NCBI GenBank assembly: GCA_905331475.1
Contig: CAJNYU010000970.1
Coordinates: 41,859-105,858 of the forward strand
Origin: Rotaria socialis
Taxonomy: Eukaryota > Rotifera > Eurotatoria > Philodinida > Philodinidae
DNA: 64,000 bases
Reading direction: 5' to 3'
Part shown: positions 23,923-35,201 of the stretch, one piece after another
How positions within the stretch are numbered: position 1 is the stretch's first letter
How the letters are laid out: each line of letters begins with the position of its first letter
Program-made: the position numbers and the translations under genes
Notes under the pieces: generated by a model
The model's database searches: none
Told to the model about the DNA's origin: nothing
What the model saw: the letters and a program-made list of their open reading frames with translations, nothing else

Positions 23923-26900
23923 TTAAAAATCTTTATCCCAACCGCTTAAATCATCTTCAGGTTCAGGTACATCATCTTCGGGAAAAAAATCAAAATTTGA
24001 TGTATCAGCATCGTTTTCAATCTGAAAATAGTCACAATCGAATAAAACAAGAACCGAAACGGCAAGAACAATTTACTTTTGGAATAAATGGAGCAGTTAA
24101 GGTCCCTTTTTTTAAAAATTCCCAACTAAAACCTTCAAACCATCTATAATTAGATTTAAAAAGAAATTATAGGAAATCGTATGAGAGCAAAAATGATAAG
24201 TTTACTTATGCTTTTGAATATCTGCTATTCCACCTTTTTGATAACCGATACGTTCGACAGGGTTTTCACTATAACAAGAAAAGAAACCATTCATAAAGAG
24301 AGAGAAAAAACAGTTCTAAGGCTTTATACCGGCATAATCGTTTGATTAATAATGCTGCCATTTTTGATACTCGCCGAGGAAATTCGATTGCATCAATACC
24401 TTTTAAAATAATATTGTAGGTTTTCATTGGATCAGAACCAGAGAATGGAGGACTAAACAAAAACACTAATATAAACAAAATTAAAATATTACACATACTT
24501 TCCATTGATAAGTTCGAATATTAAAATACCAAGAGACCAACAATCAGCGGCCATATCATGACCTTTATTAAGGATGATTTCTGGTGCCACGTATTCTAAA
24601 TGGAAAAAAGTGATGTGATTCATTTTTACGTACGACTCTAATTGCATATTGTACCTGGTGTACCGCAAAATGTCCATGTTTTTCGTCCAAGACCAACTTT
24701 CTTCGCGAAACCAAAATCAACCTGAAGAACAACACATATAGATACTTTCTGGTCATAACCGAGAAAAAAATATATATAAAATCATAAGCAAGGTTTCTAT
24801 GATTCTTTTTTTCTTCTTCTTTTGATAGTACTAACGAAGGATCTAAACTATAGAACTTGCAGGAAAATATCGAAATTATTCTTCGTTGATCTTATATAAT
24901 GAATTGTTTTTTTTTCTTATTGAACGACTATAATCAGCTTTAAAGCATCACTCATTTAAGTCTTGCACAGATCTCAGGTCTATCCTGATTTCATAGATAA
25001 CTGAATCCGGAGATCCTGTTTGTATGGAGAGAAAAAAAAGTTCTTTGATTTGTTTTTTAAAATTATGAACCCGATGTAATTTATTTTCTACCATAAAAAC
25101 AAAATCTAATCGAAATTTTGAATAGAGTCATATGCACAAATTATCAAACGTATAATTATGATGAATGTACTGTCTATGTCTATCGATCATCACTCAACGT
25201 CTTGACCTTATCAACTGCAATGGAAAAACGATCACATCACCAAAGAAGAAAAAAATTGGTTTATTTTTCTATTTCTATTTCTAGAAATTAGTCTAATACT
25301 ATTTATATTAAAACCTTTCATTTATCGGCGATTTCTAACTAAAATTAAAAACTCCGGTTAATATTTTTATTCAAAATAAATTTTAATAAATAAATTTTTA
25401 ATATTAACAGCTTACCAATTTACAATAGCCTTTGTTATCTAGCAAAAGATTTTCAGGCTAAAATATAAATTGAACAGTTCAATAAATGATTATCACTATG
25501 TGCTAGACTTACTTTCAAATCTCGATAAACAACGCCTTTGCTATGCAAATAGCTAAATGCTTCAATAACACAAGCGCTATAAAAGCGAACTTCAGCCTCT
25601 TCAAAAAGTCCTCGATTACGCAATAATGTCCATAATTCTCCGCCTAAACAACATTCCAATAACATATATAAATATTTTCTATCTTTAAACGTCTTGTACA
25701 ATCTAGATAATGATCAAACAAAAAGAAAATAAGGCTCTAAGTTTTTCTAGGAAAAAGTTTTCACCTGACAACAAAGTCCGATCGGGTGTCCATCATAATA
25801 TTTCTTTCATTCATAACGTGTTCTTGCTGTTTCATCGCAACAATATGTTGTTTTTTCATTTGTTTAAGACTATATTTCTTCGAATTTCTGCTATCTTGTA
25901 CCTACGATAGAAATTTATTTCAAATCATTAATAGGAAAAAAAGCGTTTTTTTTTTGCGTGCTACCAATTCAACACGTCCAAAGCCGCCAACACCTAATGT
26001 GCAAACAATTTCAATATCGCCCAATCGAAGATTCTTCAAGTCTCTGTCATCTTCACCGGTGATAAATGTTGTTCTGCACAAGAATAGATTTTTTTTCAAT
26101 TTAGATAAAAAAAAAGAATAGGTCAATCAACATACTGTTTACGTGCATATCGAATGGATTCATCACGTTTCAACCGTGATAATTCATCGGCTATCATTTC
26201 CCGATAACTCTGTCTATCGAGCACGAGACATGTGACACCATTTGGATCATCAGCTATAACGTTGAATGGGCGAGTTTCCTCCCTAAATACGCACGCGTAT
26301 TCAATTATAAGTTGTGGGCGGAAGACGAGAACACGAAATATTTTCAAATTGTGTCTCTTAACGGCAACAGCTGTAATCAATTCAAGTAATAGACGCAACG
26401 ATTCAGCATTCGTGAGAGATATTTGTTATATTCTTACTATTGAATTTGGGTTAATAGTCTTTTCGAAAAGAAAAAATTTCTCAATAAAATAAGATATCGA
26501 CGAGTTTTCCGAGAACTATCTATTGTAAACAATGGTTATTTTGTGGAAAGCAAAACAATTTATTTTTCTAGTGTTTCGATGAAAATTCTATCTGATGTAG
26601 GAACGTTTTCTCTATTACGCAGCTGTACTGGATATTGGTTTATACACGATCGTAGAAATGTTGTGTTTTCGAAATATTTACTTTTGAAGTGCAGCTTCAC
26701 CAAATGAATCACCACGTTCAAGATGTCGAACATAAATTGCAGGATCCCATTTGGATTTCGCCTGAGTTATTTGAGCACGTCCTAGCGAAGAAAACTTTTG
26801 ATTCATGGATAAGAAAAATAAAAAAATAGAACTCAACGAACCTTTACCAACGACGTAAAACGTATCACCTTTGGCGCCTTGTCGTACAATACATTCACCA

Positions 26901-29900
26901 TCGGCATAGCTAACTTGGTCAACTGCATCGGAGATTTTACTAAGAATATCTTCACGCAAACTCTCAAAGGTTTTGATACTATGAGAAAAGAAAATTATTA
27001 GAATAAAAACGTAATCTCTCAACAGCGATAATTTTACTTTTTCAATAATTCTAAATGATCAGTTTGTTTTTGCATGCCAGCACGCATCATAATTGCTTGA
27101 AATGTTTGGCGATCAACAGCCCATAATTTACAATTCGATAAAGCTAAACAATTCAGATCGGATTCATGATTATTTCTTTGCTTTTCTTACCTTTGATAGA
27201 TGCAGTACGAGTGCAATTATATAAAATAGCTAATTCACCAAATACTCGACCAGGTCCCATGATCGTTAATACTTTATTATATTTACTTACTTCAACTGTT
27301 CCTTCTGTAAAACAAAAGAAAGAATTTGCCGTGCAAAAACTAATCCAATTTCACTATCGTTTTTACCTTCCATAATATAGACAAGATTTCCAACGTCGCC
27401 TTCTTTTATAATTAAACTATCATTTTTATGTTCAAGTGGATACATACAATCGACGATGGACATTATTTGATCCATTTCAAGATTTTTCATAAAATCATTA
27501 TTTAATATTGCATCACGAAGAAATTCTTTTGTCCTATTCGATAAAAGAAATATTTCGTCAATATATATATATATTTAGATATATGAGAGTATGCCGGATA
27601 AGATGACCACTCTATGTCATTTAAAATGTTCATTCAGAGCAATTTCTATTGTATCGAATGATACGTATACATAAAGTTTTTTATTTTGATTGTAGTGAAA
27701 TTACCGTTGAATATGTCATTAAAGCAATCTATGGAGTAGAGTGAACTCAATCGAGTATTATTGGATGTTGAATATTCTGTATACAAAAATAATTCGCACA
27801 AATGTTAGTTTTTATTATTTCCGAGTTTTTAGCAATACTTTGAATTCTTCGATGCGACTTGTTAAAATAAAACGATCTGGTCTGCTTCTTTTGCAGAGTA
27901 CGTACGTCGCCGAGTTCTATAGGTACATTGATTTATTGTTCTCTTAAGTGAACTAGGTTACAGTCGAGTCGGTCTGCAGATCTCTTACAAAAAAAGTTGA
28001 AGTATTCGAGATCTAGAGAAAGAAAAGTTGTCTTGGTTTGCGAGATACATATTTTCTCAGTCAATACTTTCTAGGAATAAAAATTAACTTAATCAAGTTC
28101 TACCATTCAATGTATATGGTTCGTTGAGAAATTTCAAGATATGTGAAATGTTTAATTCTCAAAAGAAGACGAGAGTACTTTAATCACAATAAACAAGAGT
28201 GTTACAACAAATCATAGGCTTGTATTCTCGAGTTTCGATTACTTGACCTTTTTCTAAGCATTGATTGACCGATTTGACTATGACGTAAATCAGTTAAGAG
28301 GGTAATCAATTGATGTACTTACGAAGCTTGATGGCATGTATGTTCTCAGAAAAGCTACAGAATTGATCGTCTTTGTCCTGAGCAGCTGCATCGATTAGTT
28401 CAAAATATGATAGAAGTCAGACAAAGATAATACAAGCTAGCAAATATATGCTTGGGTTTTGAATAACAAGAAAGCTATTTTAAAAATGACTAGATAAACA
28501 CTACTATCGAGGATCTAATAAGACTTTTTATTTAATTTAGGTTAAAAACGAAATTCTATACAAATTGTTGTCAGAACATTTTTAGTCATAATATCCGATC
28601 ATATTACACAGAAATAGGATATCGTATTTTTCAGCTTGTAGAAAGCTTCTTGAATCGTTAGAGTGCGATGACAACATAGCTTTCTATACAAAAAATTCTG
28701 TCCATCAGAAATTTCTCTACAAAAAAAGAATGGATCAAGTTTTTACTATGTTTATATCGATTACTCCAATATAAAGTTCTGTTTTGATTATTTATTGAAA
28801 TTTTAATTTAACGCAATGAGACACGCGAATCAACCTCACGTATCAGTTAATATAATTGTAACGGACGAGATTTGTCATGTTCATTATATCTAAGAAAATA
28901 TTGTTGATGAAAGATTGGCCTTGAAGGTCATTTATACATCGAAGTTTTGTTTTTCTGTTTATAAGAAATGTCGCCGAATGTCATTGCTAAATATCATGCT
29001 AAACGACTATAGTGCTAGATGTTTCTTGCAGACCACATCTTGAATTGTTTTAAATCGATTTATATAATATTCATTACTATTATTACTCTAGATAGTAGCA
29101 TATTACATTTCATGAGAGAGAGAGAAACAAGAAGAAGAAACCCATATGATGCGTATCTGAGCATGGAGAGATTTTTTTATTCAATATGTTTCACCTTTTT
29201 CCACAGTATCATCAAAAATCATAAGTAGGTTACATTCTTAAATGTCTAGGAAAACATTTGGAAATAGTTTGGTTGTGTTTGAGTATGTATATATATAATT
29301 TTTAGTAACGAATGGGTGAAATATTTAGAGGGTGTTTACAGTTGTTTTGCTTTCGAAAAACAAAACATTGATTATTCTGCCGGTCATAAATATATATGAC
29401 TATTGAATAGCATCGAACGATTGCAGTTCTTCAATAATAACAACAACAACAAACATTGCTAACTTCTTTTCTTATAACAACCTCCTCATTCGTCGATATG
29501 TTCCTGATGGAAAAAATTAGCTATGTCAGATTATTCTTTTGACATTCAATAAAATGATATTTTCACTTGTATTATCTAATATAACAGATAATTTCTCATG
29601 ACTATTTTAATTATTAAATGCACTCATAAAAATAAATGCACTATTAGTGTCCTTGCTATATAACTGTAGTAATATGTATTTTTAGTGTCGATCAATATTT
29701 CCAGATGAGGACCTTTGTCCTTTATCATCTTTTTTCTTCTGCTTTGCTGATGATCAACCTCAATGGCGTAGATTTGTCAAAATCAAGGTTGCTTATCTTC
29801 TATCCTAACTATATCTTACCGATCAGATTTATCGAATGCTTGAAGAACAACACGTAAATCTTTGGATTTTTTATGTTGAGCTGGTTCAGCACTGATAGCT

Positions 29901-30223
29901 GTGCGTTTTGTACGGTGTTGTTTGGTTGGCGATGGCACATCAAGAAGGGATGAGCGTGGCGATAAATTTAGAGACATACCATTATTTAAGCCAGTTGATA
30001 CAACAAATGTAGGATCATATTTAGATATTTCTTCTTCAAGTTTTGTTATATAAGCATCTTTTTCTTTAATAATAGATTCTTTCATTGAAATAACTTCATC
30101 TTTTTTGTGTAGTTGATTTTCATAATCAGTACGTAATTTATTGGAAGCATTTTCCGCATCTTCAAGTTGTTTGGTGCTCTCGCGCAGCGCCAGCCGCAAG
30201 TCATGCATCGATTGGGTCATCAT
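23923..30223 (-). CDS. PRKG: cGMP-dependent protein kinase (PKG)
   Basis: Seventeen exons (first 30223-29820; second 27533-27367; last 24021-23923) close in frame to 722 residues. N-terminal coiled coil ([20 protein letters not shown] and heptads after it), then the autoinhibitory stretch [11 protein letters not shown], as in PKG1. [41 protein letters not shown] and FGEAAL. Kinase: [10 protein letters not shown] glycine loop, catalytic Lys in [28 protein letters not shown], activation segment [15 protein letters not shown], and the AGC tail ending [10 protein letters not shown]. It phosphorylates Ser/Thr targets when cGMP binds. CNB-B reads TRPFN where vertebrate PKG1 has VRTAN, so the Thr that gives cGMP preference is Pro. 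Introns of 2.3 kb (after exon 1) and 0.7 kb are unusually long here. A second candidate first exon lies at 31746-31987. Confidence 0.95.
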
Positions 30224-31745
30224 CGATCTGCAATCTTAGTTGTCATGTGCAAAAGATCAAATACGTGAAAAAAAAGTATCGTTCTACTCGATTTTATTTG
30301 CCTTGATGAGATCGTCAAATCGTTGTGATGCTACTGTTATTACTGCTGCTGCTGCTGTTGTTGTTGTTGTCGCCGCGTCGTCTTGCTTCTTCATATTAAC
30401 ACATTGACTTACGTCATCAAAACGAACGAATGGTGACGATCAGAGACAAGAAAAGAAGGAGAAAAAGGAGGAGGAAAAAAGGAAAGAAGTCTTATACTCT
30501 TCTGTCTATGTACAAGGCGCGGCATTGACGCTATTGGGACATCATCATCATTATCGTACATTAACTAATTTATGCTTCCACATATTTTTTTTCTCTTTTC
30601 TATTCTTTACTTCTGTGTCTTCATTTATATGCATAAGCTTATGTTAGATAGATGAAAAATACTCGTATTTCCTTAATTCTTGGTATCCTGTTTGTCGGAA
30701 ATCTTGCCTGCCTGCCTGTCTCTCTCTGTCCCGCGCGCGCGCTTGGTCTCAATACGTATGGACAAAAAAAGAAAGAACAAGAAGCAAAACGACGATGCTC
30801 GAGATATATTTATATGAATATTGCTATTGATGCTTGAGGGCAAACAGAGCAAAACTCGTTTCTTTTAGCATTGTTTTGTCGGTTTCCTTTTGACATCTAC
30901 TTACATGATTGTGCGCCCTTTCAAATATCCATCAAGTCAATCTTTCTTGTCGCATGAAGGAATTGTCGAAATTAGAAACCTCTATTAACCAGTAGCATCA
31001 AGATATATATATGCTTTGTCTATATCACAGTTTCTTTCTTTCTTTCTATCTTTCTCGTCTTGTTTTGTATATTTTTATAGCTATCAATTTCTTATTTAAT
31101 TCTATTGTTATTCTAAACTTAGATTCTGCCTAAGTATAAATACATCCGTACTATCAATTAAGATCACAACAATCATTCTTTTCTATTTAATTCTAATTGT
31201 ATCTGCCCAAGTGGATGCACGCAACCATCGATAAGAGACCAGACAGAGAGACTAGTTTTAGTTTTTTCTTTTTTTCTTTTTTTGAGCGATGAGTTGTTTT
31301 GTTTGAAGCATTCGTTTTCATAGAGTCTAGTCACATCTCATGTGAAAATATCTGATGTGTAGAAGATGAATGAAAGACTATCATGACATGAAGAGCGAGT
31401 TGCATTGCAGTGAGACTAATTGAAGACGAACATATTAAGAAGCGGACAAGAAGAAGAAATAGTAGATGGATAGAGACAATTCGAAGAGGCGGAGAACCGC
31501 TTATATATTGTCAATAGATTTCACGAGAATATCCATTCGCCAATAAGCTCTTTCTCTATATCTATATATGTTTGTATGCATGCATGCAATCGTTTGACGG
31601 CCGTGCCTGTTTCTATTTTCTTATATATATATATTAGGAATCACTTTCTCATTGATAGTTATGTACGAAAAGAGATAGTTGGATACCGGCTTTTTTTTTA
31701 TTCACTTGCTCTTTTTTTTTTACAATAGTATAAATATGTACTTAC
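30224..31745. other. PKG 5' region between alternative first exons
   Basis: Intronic or promoter DNA of the PKG locus. It holds a CTG/TTG trinucleotide run near 30343-30370, a short CG-rich patch with (CG)n near 30730-30742, and TA-rich runs. No coding exon was seen; the 61-codon frame at 30652 is probably chance. Confidence 0.45.
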
Positions 31746-31987
31746 GAAGTGACTTTTCCCCAGATAATTAAACCACGTAGTAGCGTTGATGGAGATGCTG
31801 AAACACCCAATCGATAATATTCATTATCACTACGTTGATATTCGTTGACTGATTGATATTTGTCTAATTGAGATTTTAACTCGTTTATTTCATGCTCTTA
31901 GTTATTAATAATTATTTCTAAATCAATAATACGTTCATCACGTTCATCGACATCTTTCTGGTGTCGATGCCAAAGTTCAGTGAGCAT
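31746..31987 (-). other. Alternative first coding exon of PKG, interrupted by a stop
   Basis: ATG 31987 opens a frame reading MLTELWHRHQKDVDERDERI, then about nine residues, a TAA (31898-31900), then EHEINELKSQLDKYQSV. Across the stop it resembles the PKG1-beta leucine zipper ([20 protein letters not shown] as I recall). The donor GTAAGT at 31745 leaves phase 2, exactly the phase of PKG exon 2 (27533), as does the other first exon. PKG1 in vertebrates also has two alternative N-terminal exons. The stop means this version is either dead, used only with a downstream start, or a sequencing error. Confidence 0.7.
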
Positions 31988-33582
31988 TTTATAAAGATAT
32001 CGTATCATGAAATTTACGCTTAAAAAAAAAGACAAACGTTTAATGATTCGATATTGCTACTGAATAATTGCAGATAAATCCATTGTTATACCGAGAAAAT
32101 ATCTATCAATAAAGGACAAATGGATTCTCAACATGTTGTCTAAAAATAGTAACAAACTTGACCTTTGTTTGGCATCCTTCCAAAATATATAGATTTATTC
32201 TCTTGGAAATAATTTTACCAGACTAATTGATAAAAGAATTAGATCAAAAAAAAACTCTGAAAGCTGCTTTGTTTTTGTTCTAATTATTTTTCCACAATAT
32301 TCACTTTGTTTACTTTAATACAATCAATGCATTTATGTTATATTAAAATAATATTATGGAATTTCGATCAATTTCATCCAGTTAAATAACGTGGAAATTT
32401 TCCGATGGTTGAATAAATAAGATTATAGTAAGCAACTTTTACAATGTAACTAAGCAATTGATTTCCAAGCACGAAACGACAAGAGACAATTTCAACTCAT
32501 TTGGAAGCGATTGTCTTTAATTGTTAGCTATTGGCCACGAGCTAGTCGATGACAACAAGGAGACAATTGTGGCTTATTTTTTCTTGGCGAATATCTCCGA
32601 GTAATAACCTTGTAGCTTAAAAAAGAGTTTATTGTTTTGACAAATGTTATTGTTTTTGGGCTTATTACTTGAGGCTTTAAAACCAATTATTAAAAGACAT
32701 GACTGACAGAAACGTTGCACATTCATTCATTTTCAGAAATAAGAAAATCAATGAAAGCTTTTCTTTTCTTTTTTGAAACATATTAGGAATAGAATAGCTA
32801 CGTATGCTCCTCAGATAATATCAATCCAAAACAAAGTCGAGGCGAACAAATCTAGAATTTCTATTTGTATATCCAGTTATATGAAAGAGTACAAAATTGA
32901 CAGGACAATCAATCATTATTATCCTGCCGATGAATTTCAAGAAGCACGAAAGCAACTGATAACCCTGAAATGATTGATTAACTACTGTTATTTGACACAA
33001 TAATTAGTAGTACTTAGTGGTTAGAGAAAAAAAGGAAACGGCATATCTTTAGATAATTTTTTACCTTGATTAGTTGATAAGTTCAGATAGCCACATTCTT
33101 GAAAATACTCATTTTCTTTTATTGCTTTTGAGTAGCTGTTTATAAAGATAGCTCAAGATATTCATCATCATATTAGTGTCTTGCTATCGTACAAAGAGAT
33201 CTTCGTAAGATAGTAGTGATTGACCAAAAAGAAACTGAAATGTGAATGTTTGATTAAGTCGAAGTTAAAAGAAAAGCAACTATAAGAACAAGATAAGTGC
33301 AAATGATGTGTACTTTATGAAATCATTTTGGATAATTACTTTAAATCATTGCTATTTTCTAGATAAAGATCTCTATAGCTTCACTACGATAAATCACGTC
33401 GAGAAAAATCTTGATTCTCAAGTGCATATTGTTTATAACTAAATTTTTCAAAATTAACATCAAATTAATAGGCAGATCTTTGAATCTCGAAAATACTTCT
33501 GAAGAAAAAAAAATCATTTTTCAATCTTTTATTAAATTATATAGTAATATCAAAGTTGAATACAATCAATTTCAATATGCTT
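31988..33582. other. Intergenic DNA between PKG and the TGF-beta gene
   Basis: AT-rich, no exon recognised. It should contain a PKG promoter near 32 kb and the 3' UTR of the TGF-beta-type gene near 33.5 kb. Short frames at 32773 and 33411 show no family features. Confidence 0.45.
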
Positions 33583-34491
33583 TTATCGGCAACCACATTC
33601 TTCAACTTGCATTCCTTGATGACGTTTAATAACTAACTCTCGACGGTCATAATAAAGTAAATCAAGCGGTCGAAGACGAACAGGTACACACGATGGTTGT
33701 TGAATAGAATTACCTCGTTCATGTAGTAGGCTTAATAGCATAGCATGATTAGTTGGATAGAATAATCTTGATAACGGATTTGGACAATCTCCTTGGCAGA
33801 CGCCAGCATTAAATCGTTTTGGTTCAACAACCCATGCACCGAACGATAACTGGTCAAAGTTGACGAAGAGATCATACCTTGCACAAGGACCATTGACTTG
33901 TTTTGGTTGAATGGATCGTTTCGTTCGAATGTTTGATGATGACGGAAGACGGAAAATACCAGGCGCACGAGAATAAATAATGAGCGATGCATGGTCCAGA
34001 TAATTTCTTATCCACAATTGTCGTCGAATAACTAATATTTGTTGTGATGAGTTATGAAATAAAAAATTCGTTAAATCATAAGATAGATATTCACTTTCTT
34101 CTTTTGAAATTATCATTGGATTAAATCGCCGTCGTTTGTACATACTTTCACGAATAACTAATCGTAATTTTTTTCGATAGCTATTAACATTTTTTGATTT
34201 CAAACGAAGTTCAATTAATTTTATTTCTTCATCACTTTTAATATTATTTAAACTAATATTAAAAAGGACGATGAATTTATTAATTGGCATAGCATTTAAC
34301 GGCAATAATCGAATTGTATTGATTGCTTTGAGTTTTATTTGTGCTTGCTCATTAAGAGCTAAGCCATCAGCTAACGTACCTTTTTCACTAATCCTTTTAT
34401 ACAAATCAATAATTGATTCTGTTTGAGTCGAAGATGACTTTACGAATTCTTCGGATAACAAAAGAAAAATAAAACTGAATATGAAATGCAT
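33583..34491 (-). CDS. TGF-beta superfamily ligand lacking the inter-chain cysteine
   Basis: A single-exon 302-residue preproprotein: signal peptide (MHFIFSFIFLLLSEEF), a short prodomain, a furin site RTKR near residue 191, and a C-terminal cystine-knot domain. Mature cysteines lie in CARYDL, CQGDC, QPSCVPV and the final EECGCR: six in all. The usual CC before VP is SC, so the cysteine forming the inter-chain disulfide is missing, as in GDF9, BMP15 and Lefty. It could act as a non-covalent dimer or an antagonist. Features such as SFGAWVVEPKRFNAGVCQGD and NHAMLLSLLH place it with the BMP/Nodal-type group, but I cannot name an orthologue. The prodomain is shorter than usual for BMPs. Confidence 0.9.
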   Translation of the reverse strand: MHFIFSFIFLLLSEEFVKSSSTQTESIIDLYKRISEKGTLADGLALNEQAQIKLKAINTIRLLPLNAMPINKFIVLFNISLNNIKSDEEIKLIELRLKSKNVNSYRKKLRLVIRESMYKRRRFNPMIISKEESEYLSYDLTNFLFHNSSQQILVIRRQLWIRNYLDHASLIIYSRAPGIFRLPSSSNIRTKRSIQPKQVNGPCARYDLFVNFDQLSFGAWVVEPKRFNAGVCQGDCPNPLSRLFYPTNHAMLLSLLHERGNSIQQPSCVPVRLRPLDLLYYDRRELVIKRHQGMQVEECGCR

Positions 34492-35201
34492 AATTTTTGT
34501 TTTCTCATTTTCTTCATGAATTTCCTTGAATATTTATAGGCCTTTAAAATCAGACCACCCCGTATGAACGAAAATCAATTGATTGATAACATGTTTACAC
34601 AATGACCACCTCGACAGGATAAATAGATAAGATGTAAACAATCAATCACTTCTCTATTGAATAACAAATCGAGGTGGTCTATTTGAAAACTATATACCGA
34701 TGAGTTATGAGTGCGGTAGAATAAAAAAAACAATAGATACTTTATTTAGAAAAAAAAATGCGAAGTAATTAAAGAAAAGCAATAAAATATCAATGTTTTT
34801 TCAATTTTTCAATGATAGCTGTTGAAATTTGCAGTTTGTTGGAAACTTTATAACTAAAAGTAGATATAAACGAATATAATAACGATTTATTATTATAGTA
34901 TTAGTAGGAAAATATATTAATGTTGCCGACAGAAGTTCGTCAATTAATAAATTGAAACTTCCTTGCATAACCATTTAGATTCTAATAATCTATCGGTACG
35001 GTTTATATTATTTTCCACGAGACTATCGTTTTCTGTTGGAAATGCTTGTACAGTAGCTAACAAAAAGGTAACTCTAAATTCGATTCAAGCTACGCATTGA
35101 TCTATCAGAATGAACATTTCTGTTCTAATCGCCAAACATATTTTTTGTTATCTATCGATTGTAATTGAACTAATGTCACTCAACAAAAGAATGCAACTCA
35201 C
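34492..35201. other. TGF-beta gene promoter and BLMH 3' region
   Basis: About 0.7 kb separates the start of the TGF-beta-type gene from the stop of bleomycin hydrolase (both minus strand). The part next to the ligand gene carries repeated GACCACC boxes (separate entry); the rest is plain AT-rich DNA. Confidence 0.5.
34553..34679 (-). promoter_or_regulatory. Clustered GACCACC boxes upstream of the TGF-beta gene
   Basis: GACCACCCCG at 34553, GACCACCTCGA at 34604-34614 and its exact inverse TCGAGGTGGTC at 34669-34679 lie 60-190 bp upstream of the start codon. TGTTTAC (34593) and its inverse GTAAACA (34634), forkhead-like cores, lie between them. The symmetry suggests a cis-regulatory module, which is inference. 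Confidence 0.45.
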
